From the NCBI GenBank assembly GCA_003454065.1, contig DMKZ01000160.1:1-6775 (forward strand): DNA of 6,775 nucleotides. Direction: 5' to 3'. The position numbers and the translations under genes are program-made. Source of the stretch: Spirochaetaceae bacterium (GTDB lineage Bacteria > Spirochaetota > Spirochaetia > Sphaerochaetales > Sphaerochaetaceae). The notes beneath the pieces are model-generated. The model was not told where the DNA came from. It saw nothing but the letters and a program-made list of their open reading frames with translations, and ran no database searches. Of the stretch, positions 1 to 5,343 are shown one piece after another (position 1 is the first letter of the stretch; each line of letters begins with the position of its first letter).

Positions 1-1108
1 TGACGTTGTTGAACGCCTGCTGGAAATAGAATTGCGAAACAGGAGTCACGGATGTGCCGTATCCGCCTTTCGCAACGGTTTCACCCATGGCTTCGACTAT
101 TTCGGGATACCTGTCCATCAAGCTGTTATCCCTCAACATCTGGGTGTTTGCAGTAAGAGCGCCGCCCGGAAGCGGGAAGAAAGGAATCTCGGGATTGACA
201 GCAGTAGCTTCCGGCGGAAGGAAATAATCCGCCATGCACTCCTTGAATACGTTTTCAGCCTTGACGATCTTGCTTATGTCGATCTCCTGATCCTTGTCAT
301 TCACCAGAACGTACTCGGTGTTTCTCAATGCATGCCACATCGTGATGATATCCACCTGGCACGTACCGCCCGAAACGGGCTGCATCGACAAATCGACCAC
401 ATTGGCGCCAGCGGCGATAGCCTGCATGTATTGCTGAACGCAACAGCCTGCGGTGTCATGGGAATGCATCACAATCGGAACCTCCGGACCAAGCACGGCT
501 CTCGCTCTCTTTATCGTCTCATACACGTATTGAGGCGTCGATGTTCCGGAAGCATCCTTATAGCAAAGCGAATCGAACGGAATCTTGGCGTCAAGTATGT
601 TGTGCAGAATCCTATCGTAGAAATCGGGATCGTGCGCGCCTTTGGCATTAGGCGGCAGACTCATCATCGTTATCACCGCTTCATGCCTGAGACCTGCGTT
701 TTTTATGGATCTGGCGCTATCCACGAGGTTGTTCACATCGTTCAGAGCGTCAAAATTCCGGATAGTAGTCATTCCATGCTTTTTGAAAAGCCTTGCATGA
801 AGATCGATCACATCCCTGCTCTGGCTTTCAAGGCCGACTACGTTCACGCCTCTTGAGAGCGTTTGAAGATTTATCCCTTCGCCAACAGTCCTCCTGAATT
901 CGTCCATCATGGCAAAGGCATCCTCGTTCGTATAGAAATACAGCGCCTGGAACCTTGCACCGCCGCCGGCTTCGAAATGGTCTATTCCAGCCTCTGCGGC
1001 TGCAGCGACAGCCTTCATGAAATCCTTCGTAAAAACCCTCGCCCCATACACGGACTGAAATCCGTCCCTGAAAGCCGTGCACATGAATCTAATCGGTTTC
1101 TTGCCCAT
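1..1108 (-). CDS. oadA: Oxaloacetate decarboxylase alpha / pyruvate carboxylase subunit B-type carboxyltransferase, 3' end outside window
   Basis: This frame is open for 369 codons from an ATG at 1108 to the left window edge, so the C-terminal part is missing. It is the carboxyltransferase TIM barrel of the biotin-dependent family (HMGL-like fold), which moves CO2 between oxaloacetate and carboxybiotin. Visible landmarks are RDGFQS (residues 14-19, Asp15 as expected metal ligand), RNFDALNDVNNL (117-128), the active-site lysine in CYKDASG (Lys184), the metal-binding HSH (215-217) and SGGTCQ (246-251). From about residue 300 the PYC_OADA-type conserved domain begins (FLPPEATAV, PGGALTANTQ, GTSVTPVSQFYFQQAF). 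A biotin carrier domain, if fused, would lie off the edge. The start is supported by AAGGAG at 1119-1124, 10 bases upstream. The gene overlaps the preceding small OadG-like gene by 20 bases, so translation may be coupled. In an anaerobe this context favours a decarboxylase, but pyruvate carboxylase subunit B cannot be excluded. Confidence 0.9.
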   Translation of the reverse strand, partial: MGKKPIRFMCTAFRDGFQSVYGARVFTKDFMKAVAAAAEAGIDHFEAGGGARFQALYFYTNEDAFAMMDEFRRTVGEGINLQTLSRGVNVVGLESQSRDVIDLHARLFKKHGMTTIRNFDALNDVNNLVDSARSIKNAGLRHEAVITMMSLPPNAKGAHDPDFYDRILHNILDAKIPFDSLCYKDASGTSTPQYVYETIKRARAVLGPEVPIVMHSHDTAGCCVQQYMQAIAAGANVVDLSMQPVSGGTCQVDIITMWHALRNTEYVLVNDKDQEIDISKIVKAENVFKECMADYFLPPEATAVNPEIPFFPLPGGALTANTQMLRDNSLMDRYPEIVEAMGETVAKGGYGTSVTPVSQFYFQQAFNNV

Positions 1109-1265
1109 TGAAATCACACTCCTTGTCTGCTTTACCAGCAGCATCTTTCCTTCTGATTATGAATCTATCCAAAAAACTGCTTATGCCCTTCGTAAGATAA
1201 ATCAATCCGAATAAAGCGACAAACGCCGCAATGACTACAACTATAGCCTTAAGCAGTCTGACCAC
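1089..1265 (-). CDS. Small OadG-like membrane subunit (putative oxaloacetate decarboxylase gamma chain)
   Basis: This 58-residue frame starts at GTG (1263-1265) and stops at TAG (1089-1091). Residues about 5-26 form one hydrophobic helix (AIVVVIAAFVALFGLIYL), followed by TKGISSFLDRF, a basic patch (IIRRK) and a short charged tail. One N-terminal transmembrane helix with a polar tail, directly upstream of oadA, is the layout of OadG/gamma chains, which anchor the alpha subunit to the Na+-pumping beta subunit. It is shorter than most gamma chains and lacks a clear histidine-rich C-terminal end. The oadA ribosome binding site lies inside its codons (Lys-Glu, AAG GAG) and the genes overlap by 20 bases. 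An in-frame TGA sits three codons before the GTG, so no upstream extension is possible. The Shine-Dalgarno is poor. The family call rests on position and topology, not on a diagnostic motif. Confidence 0.6.
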   Translation of the reverse strand: MVRLLKAIVVVIAAFVALFGLIYLTKGISSFLDRFIIRRKDAAGKADKECDFNGQETD

Positions 1266-1274
1266 AATTTCTCA

Positions 1275-1303
1275 ATGATACTTGTTTGCTAAGGTTTTTT
1301 CAA
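1275..1303 (-). promoter_or_regulatory. Sigma70-like promoter for the oadG-oadA unit
   Basis: Reading the minus strand, TTGAAA (1298-1303) and TATCAT (1275-1280) are separated by exactly 17 bases. The expected transcription start, about 7 bases past the -10 box, is near 1268, only some three bases before the GTG of the small OadG-like gene. The transcript would therefore be nearly leaderless for that gene. Not supported by experiment. Confidence 0.5.
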
Positions 1304-1308
1304 AACGC

Positions 1309-1334
1309 ATGCCAATAGGCAGACCTACAGGCAT
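1309..1334 (-). terminator. Possible terminator after the DUF975 gene
   Basis: Just past the TAA of the DUF975 gene an interrupted hairpin can form: outer stem ATGCC/GGCAT (5 bp), a 2x2 internal loop, inner stem TAGG/CCTA and a 4-base loop. On the minus strand it is followed by GCG and only four T residues, so it would be a weak intrinsic terminator. The T run overlaps the -35 box of the next promoter. Confidence 0.4.
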
Positions 1335-1338
1335 TCCA

Positions 1339-1965
1339 TTAGTTCCGAAATCCGATTTTATCCGGCTCGACAGGATCAATCGAATCAACCGACTCAATCG
1401 GGCCTGCCTTTTTCAGATTCTCATAGAATTCCGCTTCCGCAACCTTCGCATGCGGCACGACCCAGAAAACCAGGATGCCGAAAGTGAGGATGCAAAGCAG
1501 CCACCAACCTATGAAACTGAATTTGAGGCAGAACAGCTGCCATTTGCGACCGCGCATCATCTCAATCGATTTTTTCCTGGCATCGTTTGCGCCTATTTCC
1601 GGATCATCCCTGAGAATATAAAAGCTCATGCTGTAGTTCAGCGCGGCGATAATGCCCGGCACTATCAGCAAGAGCGACCAAAGGGCGATGAAGATACCAT
1701 TCACAAGATTGAGCAAAAACGACTTGAGAAAACTTTTGAACCCGTCGAACAAATCCTCGACTTTGATCTGCCCGCCCCTGGCGCATAGCAGACAGCATCC
1801 GGAAAAACCCAAGGCAAACGGTCCGGACAAAACCAAACTGCCGATTCCACCCAAAGTTCCGGCCACACCCATTATGATGCCCATGATCAACACGATAAGC
1901 GCGAATATCCCGCGCTTGCCGGCCAGATTATTCCATGCGGCTTTCCTATAATCCTTCGCTTTCAT
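1339..1965 (-). CDS. DUF975 family integral membrane protein
   Basis: The protein has 208 residues and matches my recollection of the DUF975 family. It has an N-terminal basic segment (MKAKDYRKAAWNNLAGKRG), hydrophobic helices at about 18-38, 40-60 and 84-112, and the conserved stretch ILRDDPEIGANDARKKS (117-133), EMMRGRKWQLFCLKFSFIGW (135-154). A last helix pair at about 147-172 precedes VPHAKVAEAEFYENL (170-184). The function of the family is unknown; members are thought to be plain membrane proteins without a known catalytic site. The C-terminal tail (about 187-208) is acidic and low in complexity. ATG at 1965 is preceded by a purine-rich AGGGGGTG at good spacing. The gene starts 27 bases after the short aquaporin gene with no promoter visible between, so the two are probably co-transcribed. 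Confidence 0.85.
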   Translation of the reverse strand: MKAKDYRKAAWNNLAGKRGIFALIVLIMGIIMGVAGTLGGIGSLVLSGPFALGFSGCCLLCARGGQIKVEDLFDGFKSFLKSFLLNLVNGIFIALWSLLLIVPGIIAALNYSMSFYILRDDPEIGANDARKKSIEMMRGRKWQLFCLKFSFIGWWLLCILTFGILVFWVVPHAKVAEAEFYENLKKAGPIESVDSIDPVEPDKIGFRN

Positions 1966-1992
1966 ATCGCACCCCCTACGCCTTGCATGCGG

Positions 1993-2310
1993 TTAAGCCT
2001 TATCCTGCAAGACATTCTTGCAGAAGAATGCTGCTAAAACGGCTCCAATGACAGGTCCGACGATAAACACCCATACTTCCGAAAGCGCCTGGCTATTCGA
2101 ATTGAAAATGGCATTCGCTATCGCAGGGCCGAGGCTTCTTGCAGGATTGACACTCGTTCCAGTGAGCCCTATTCCCAAAATATGAACGACCGCAAGCGTA
2201 AGGCCTATGACCGATCCGCTCTTTGCACTGCATCCGACAAGCATGGCAGTGCCGCATCCCAAAACAACCGGCACGGCCGTGCCGACGAATTCCGATACGT
2301 ATTTTCTCAC
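1993..2310 (-). CDS. Half-length aquaporin (MIP family), TM1 joined to TM5-TM6, one NPA motif
   Basis: This 105-residue protein is clearly MIP-family but less than half the usual 230 residues or so. The N-terminus (MRKYVSEFVGTAVPVVLGCGT in outline, residues 1-21) resembles TM1 of AqpZ. Residues 34-47 (VIGLTLAVVHILGI) match TM5, then GTSVNPARSLGPA (51-63) is loop E with the second NPA (Asn55-Pro56-Ala57), and 77-98 is TM6. The first NPA, TM2, TM3 and TM4 are absent. Selectivity-filter residues of the C-terminal half are kept: His43, Thr52 and Arg58, with the His-Arg spacing of 15 seen in AqpZ. The frame is clean, which argues against a decayed pseudogene, but an in-frame deletion is possible. 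GTG at 2310 is preferred because AGGAG (2320-2324) lies 9 bases upstream and the start then aligns with AqpZ; TTG at 2316 is only 3 bases from it. Channel activity is uncertain. Confidence 0.85.
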   Translation of the reverse strand: MRKYVSEFVGTAVPVVLGCGTAMLVGCSAKSGSVIGLTLAVVHILGIGLTGTSVNPARSLGPAIANAIFNSNSQALSEVWVFIVGPVIGAVLAAFFCKNVLQDKA

Positions 2311-2342
2311 TTTCAAATTCTCCTATGCCTCCCGGAAACAAC

Positions 2343-2360
2343 TCGTGCGAAAGCGCACGA
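2343..2360 (-). promoter_or_regulatory. Hairpin in the 5' leader of the aquaporin-DUF975 unit
   Basis: A perfect 7-bp inverted repeat (TCGTGCG/CGCACGA) with a 4-base loop lies between the predicted promoter and the aquaporin ribosome binding site. No T run follows it on either strand, so it is not an intrinsic terminator. In the minus-strand transcript it is flanked by GGGGAGGG and CGGGAGGC. It could stabilise the mRNA or act as a binding site; the role is unknown. Confidence 0.55.
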
Positions 2361-2384
2361 ACCCTCCCCGAAAGCTATTTGATA

Positions 2385-2413
2385 ATTTTAACCGAACAAG
2401 CGCACTTTTTCAA
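2385..2413 (-). promoter_or_regulatory. Sigma70-like promoter for the aquaporin-DUF975 unit
   Basis: On the minus strand TTGAAA (2408-2413) and TAAAAT (2385-2390) are spaced by 17 bases. Transcription would start near 2378, giving a leader of about 68 bases that includes the hairpin at 2343-2360 and the AGGAG at 2320-2324. Confidence 0.6.
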
Positions 2414-2487
2414 CCGAATGCATATATACGATGTCACCAAGCCACTAATAGGCGATTTGTTCCGCTTCTAATCGGCAATACCAATGT

Positions 2488-2516
2488 TTTATACGAATAC
2501 GGCGTCTCTATGCTAA
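2488..2516 (-). promoter_or_regulatory. Weaker upstream promoter candidate
   Basis: TTAGCA (2511-2516) and TATAAA (2488-2493) on the minus strand are 17 bases apart and could form a second, upstream promoter for the aquaporin unit. The -35 box matches the consensus in four of six positions. The rest of the gap between the comEC stop (2596) and the aquaporin start shows no ORF with a family signature, no RNA gene and no convincing terminator for comEC. Confidence 0.3.
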
Positions 2517-2595
2517 CACCTTATTTAGAATGAAAGCTCATGTTTCCGGCAGTCCCCTCTATGAATATCTTGTCGGCGGATGCAAGCTCGAACTG

Positions 2596-4068
2596 TCAAC
2601 TCTCCAATCGCCCGGCTTTCGGAAGCGCTTTCGATAATGCTACGACAAAAACCAACAGAACCGCTAACGCCACGCAAACATACCCCATCCATCCGGTATC
2701 AAACGATATGCCTGCTCCCAGTTCCAGCGCTTTTTCCATTGCCAAATACAAATAGCGGGCAACATGCGAAAAAAAAGAGCTTTTGCGAAATGCGACAAGA
2801 AACATTGCCAAAACGATGAAGCATGATGCCAAAACAGCGGCAATAGGCCCTACGATCAAAGACATCGCCACGAACTCTCCGTTTGACGAAAGCCCTACTA
2901 CGGCTGACAGCAAAACAGCCGAAAGCCCTAAGGAAAAATACCCGGAGATCGTTTTGCCGACGCGCATTAGCAAAGCAATTGAAATCGGCTTGTGCAAAAG
3001 AAGGATTCCGCATGTAGCAAGATACGAATAATCAAATGATACCGATGCGACCGTCAGCGGAAAGAAAACATTCTGCATCAAAAATGCGACAGGAAGCGAA
3101 ATCAGAAAACCGCATGGAAAAGCAAATGAAAGAAGAAACATCAGATAAGCGCGGATAAACGAAGCGCTTCTGGATGCGAAAGCGAAATATGCGGCAACAA
3201 GAATGACGGCGACGACACCCGACTTGACAGCAGTAGTCCTTCTCCTCAAGAACCTGCGAATCAATGATGCTACGACATTCAAGTGCATTCCGGATAAAGC
3301 GAACACGAATGCCAAGCCGGTTTTTCTCACTAACGGCCGCAGCTCGTCATCGATATCTGCAATGCTTCTGGCGAACAGCAATTTCATGGCAAGCCCCTTC
3401 GCAGCCAAGTCAACATCATCCCTGAAACGATTCGTCACGGTCATAATGCGTTTTTCGGCAGATGTCAAGAGCCTCGCTCTGAGGGAAGAGAGCGGATTGC
3501 GCTTGATAACCAAACATGAATCGGCGAAATACAAATCATCGTCATCACTCCTTTTCAAACCGTGCAATTCCACCAAATCCCCATAGATCCCCCTATATTG
3601 CGCATCCCTGACATAAACGGCGATGCTTACAGAAGCGCTCGCTTCGATAAAATCGTTTCGAACCTTCCTGATATTGACGTTTAATAGGGTTCCCCCCTTG
3701 CGAGTCACAGAGCTATCTTGGCAAAGCGTTCCTTGCGCCCATCTGACGCCATCTATGGCAAAAGGCCTGCTGCTCATTCGGCAATTATGCGAATACGACA
3801 ATCCGCAGCAAAGCAGCAATGCGGCAAGAGCCAGCATCATCCTCCTCGCCACTTGCGACTCATCGTCATGCGGCTTGACGTCGTTCCTCGAAGCGATCGC
3901 AAGAATGCACATCGTCCCCAAGAAGCATACAGCCAATTGCAAAACCAAGCATTCCTTAAGCAAGATCATCAAAACGATTGCGGCATTCAATGCCAAAGTT
4001 GCGACATATTGTTTCCTCATACTATGAATATCGCAAAAAAACCGGCTTTGTCGCACATGCAAGTGCAA
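2596..4068 (-). CDS. comEC: ComEC/Rec2-related competence membrane protein, without metallo-beta-lactamase domain
   Basis: The 490-residue protein is the likely inner-membrane channel that carries single-stranded DNA during transformation. Two or three N-terminal helices (about 20-60 and 76-92) precede a soluble, strand-rich segment (about 105-190) that sits where the OB-fold (DUF4131-like) domain lies. The Competence domain begins near 222: MKLLFARSIADIDDELRPL (228-246), then TGLAFVFALSGMHLNVV (250-266), which corresponds to the family's TG-x-H-LLA-SG-H motif, and ASFIRAYLMFLLSF (302-315). The first His of the motif is replaced by Phe254, while His262 is kept. About seven more hydrophobic helices follow to 478. 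Full ComEC proteins have some 750 residues with a C-terminal metallo-beta-lactamase domain; here the protein ends after the last helix. The start is TTG at 4068 with AGGAG at 4075-4079, 6 bases away; ATG at 4020 lacks a ribosome binding site. No other competence gene is nearby. Confidence 0.8.
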   Translation of the reverse strand: MHLHVRQSRFFCDIHSMRKQYVATLALNAAIVLMILLKECLVLQLAVCFLGTMCILAIASRNDVKPHDDESQVARRMMLALAALLLCCGLSYSHNCRMSSRPFAIDGVRWAQGTLCQDSSVTRKGGTLLNVNIRKVRNDFIEASASVSIAVYVRDAQYRGIYGDLVELHGLKRSDDDDLYFADSCLVIKRNPLSSLRARLLTSAEKRIMTVTNRFRDDVDLAAKGLAMKLLFARSIADIDDELRPLVRKTGLAFVFALSGMHLNVVASLIRRFLRRRTTAVKSGVVAVILVAAYFAFASRSASFIRAYLMFLLSFAFPCGFLISLPVAFLMQNVFFPLTVASVSFDYSYLATCGILLLHKPISIALLMRVGKTISGYFSLGLSAVLLSAVVGLSSNGEFVAMSLIVGPIAAVLASCFIVLAMFLVAFRKSSFFSHVARYLYLAMEKALELGAGISFDTGWMGYVCVALAVLLVFVVALSKALPKAGRLES

Positions 4069-4096
4069 AAGACGCTCCTAAAAGCCCTCATATGGC

Positions 4097-4126
4097 GCTA
4101 TAAAAATCAGTACCCCAGCCTGTCAA
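4097..4126 (-). promoter_or_regulatory. comEC promoter
   Basis: A perfect TTGACA -35 box (4121-4126, minus strand) and TATAGC (4097-4102) lie 18 bases apart; TTATAG one base earlier gives 17. The start would be near 4090, leaving a leader of about 22 bases that contains the AGGAG at 4075-4079. Confidence 0.6.
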
Positions 4127-4197
4127 TGCCTCTACGCCTTCTGTTTGCTCTTATCCCATGTCGCTACGCCCGCAGGTGCTCGCTACCGTATTTCTTT

Positions 4198-4226
4198 TTG
4201 CAATTTAGCGAATGGTGTCCTATAAT
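4198..4226 (+). promoter_or_regulatory. Promoter for the CNNM/CorC gene pair
   Basis: TTGCAA (4198-4203) and a perfect TATAAT (4221-4226) are 17 bases apart. Transcription should begin near 4233, giving a leader of about 40 bases. The leader contains an 8-base palindrome GCGTACGC (4240-4247) that could bind a regulator or be chance. The promoter is divergent from that of comEC; the bases between them (4127-4197) show no further feature. The leader is too short for a known Mg2+ riboswitch. Confidence 0.7.
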
Positions 4227-4247
4227 AAGACATCAGAAAGCGTACGC

Positions 4248-4255
4248 AAAAGGAG
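4248..4255 (+). promoter_or_regulatory. Shine-Dalgarno with unusually long spacing to the first CNNM gene
   Basis: AAAAGGAG is the only strong ribosome binding site in the leader, but the first in-frame ATG (4273) is 17 bases further on, and none of the in-frame codons between (GCG CAA GAA CAG ACC GTA) is a common start. Either the spacing is truly long or a rare start codon is used. Confidence 0.45.
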
Positions 4256-4272
4256 CGCAAGAACAGACCGTA

Positions 4273-5343
4273 ATGGACACAGGCTTATCGGGGCGTAGCA
4301 GGCTGCTCATAGCAGCAGCAATAATCGCCGTCTTCTTATCAATCGTCTTTTCCGCATTCGAAACATCGATTACAAGCTCAGACAGATTCAAAATAAAATT
4401 GAAGGCAAACAAGGGGAGTTTGGTTTACAGGAAGATATCCGCTCTCATAGACAAATATGACGAGACGATATCATCGATTCTGGTTCTGATCAACGCATCG
4501 CATGCATCTTATGCAGCAGTCACTTCGTTCCTGTTTTCGGAATACTTCGATTCGAAGGGCATGGCTACGGGAATACTCGTTTCAGGATTCGCAATATTCC
4601 TATTCGGCGAGATGATGCCAAAGCTCATCGCCTTATCGTTCAGGGAAACGACTCTTATCGCATCCGCAATAATCTGCATGCCGTTTCTCGCCATGATTTC
4701 GCCCATATCGCAAATACTTCATGAAACAGCAAAAGGAATCATAAGGATCTTCTCAAAGGATATGCGCAACGAAAATGCAGTCAGCGAGGATGATATAAAA
4801 AGCATGGCGGAGACGGCATCCATGACCGGAAATCTGGATCCGCAAACAAAAGCATTGATCGAGCATGCGCTAAGCTTCGACGACAAGAACGCAGCCTCGA
4901 TAATGACGAAATATAAAAACGCATTCAAGATATCGATTTGCGATGATGATGCGAGGCGTACGGATGATGCGCATGTCATAGCGGTGAGCGATGAAAAGGA
5001 ATTGCTTGCGAAAATAGATTCGCTTGAATTCACAAGGTACCCTGTCATCGATGCGAATAACAAGCTTCTCGGGGTGCTTAACACAAGAATCTTTCTTCAG
5101 GACTACTTCAGCAACAGCAGAAAGATCAACATCGCGGAAAGCCTGCTGCCGCCCTATTTCGTCCAGCCGCAAATAAAAATCGACGACTGTCTGAGGGAGC
5201 TCTCGCGCAATAGAACGCACTTGGGGTTCGTAAAGGATCAGAACGGTCGCATCGAAGGCATAATCACCATAGAAGACATCGTGGAAGAGCTGATAGGCGA
5301 AGTCGATGATGAAAAGACGATAAGAAGAGCGAAGCTATCATGA
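4273..5343 (+). CDS. CNNM/CorC-like (DUF21-CBS) membrane protein lacking the CorC_HlyC domain
   Basis: This 356-residue protein belongs to the CNNM/CorC/TlyC family of putative Mg2+ or other divalent-cation transporters. The DUF21 membrane domain spans about 9-160. It contains FSAFETS (26-32; the family usually has FSASE) and GEMMPKLIAL (112-121, the conserved Glu-Pro-Lys motif). The place of the usual GNN is taken by LVLINASHASY (70-80). An acidic linker (about 167-195) leads to a CBS pair: the first at about 203-285, with a longer than usual middle part and TRYPVIDANNKLLGVL (254-269), the second at about 288-345 ending in the typical GIITIEDIVEELIGEV (329-344). The protein stops about ten residues later, so the C-terminal CorC_HlyC domain is absent. 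ATG 4273 is chosen because the promoter (4198-4226) rules out the long open frame upstream. The TGA overlaps the next gene's ATG, so the two products may form a heteromer; this is inference. Confidence 0.85.
   Translation: MDTGLSGRSRLLIAAAIIAVFLSIVFSAFETSITSSDRFKIKLKANKGSLVYRKISALIDKYDETISSILVLINASHASYAAVTSFLFSEYFDSKGMATGILVSGFAIFLFGEMMPKLIALSFRETTLIASAIICMPFLAMISPISQILHETAKGIIRIFSKDMRNENAVSEDDIKSMAETASMTGNLDPQTKALIEHALSFDDKNAASIMTKYKNAFKISICDDDARRTDDAHVIAVSDEKELLAKIDSLEFTRYPVIDANNKLLGVLNTRIFLQDYFSNSRKINIAESLLPPYFVQPQIKIDDCLRELSRNRTHLGFVKDQNGRIEGIITIEDIVEELIGEVDDEKTIRRAKLS

Noticed and set aside
32..1111. Long plus-strand open frames opposite oadA
   Set aside because: They are complementary to a clearly recognised carboxyltransferase with all its motifs; the plus-strand translations look like low-quality, His/Arg-rich shadows.
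1282..1951. Plus-strand open frames opposite the DUF975 gene
   Set aside because: They mirror a recognisable membrane protein; no start signal or family similarity was seen.
1993..2310. Frameshifted full-length aquaporin
   Set aside because: No remnant of TM2-TM4 or of the first NPA motif was found in other frames or in the flanking sequence; the protein is short through absence of sequence, not through a frameshift.
2182..2755. Short plus-strand frames in and around the gap between the aquaporin and comEC genes
   Set aside because: No ribosome binding site of note and no recognisable motifs; most of their length overlaps real genes or minus-strand promoter elements.
3203..4027. Plus-strand frames opposite comEC
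   Set aside because: Composition is that of an antisense copy of a membrane protein gene; comEC has the Competence-domain motifs.
3718..4272. Upstream in-frame extension of the first CNNM gene on the plus strand
   Set aside because: It lies antisense to comEC, contains no family similarity, and a near-consensus promoter (4198-4226) with a Shine-Dalgarno lies just before the ATG at 4273.
4227..4272. Mg2+ riboswitch (M-box or similar) ahead of the CNNM genes
   Set aside because: The predicted leader is about 40 bases, too short for any known Mg2+ riboswitch; only an 8-base palindrome is present.
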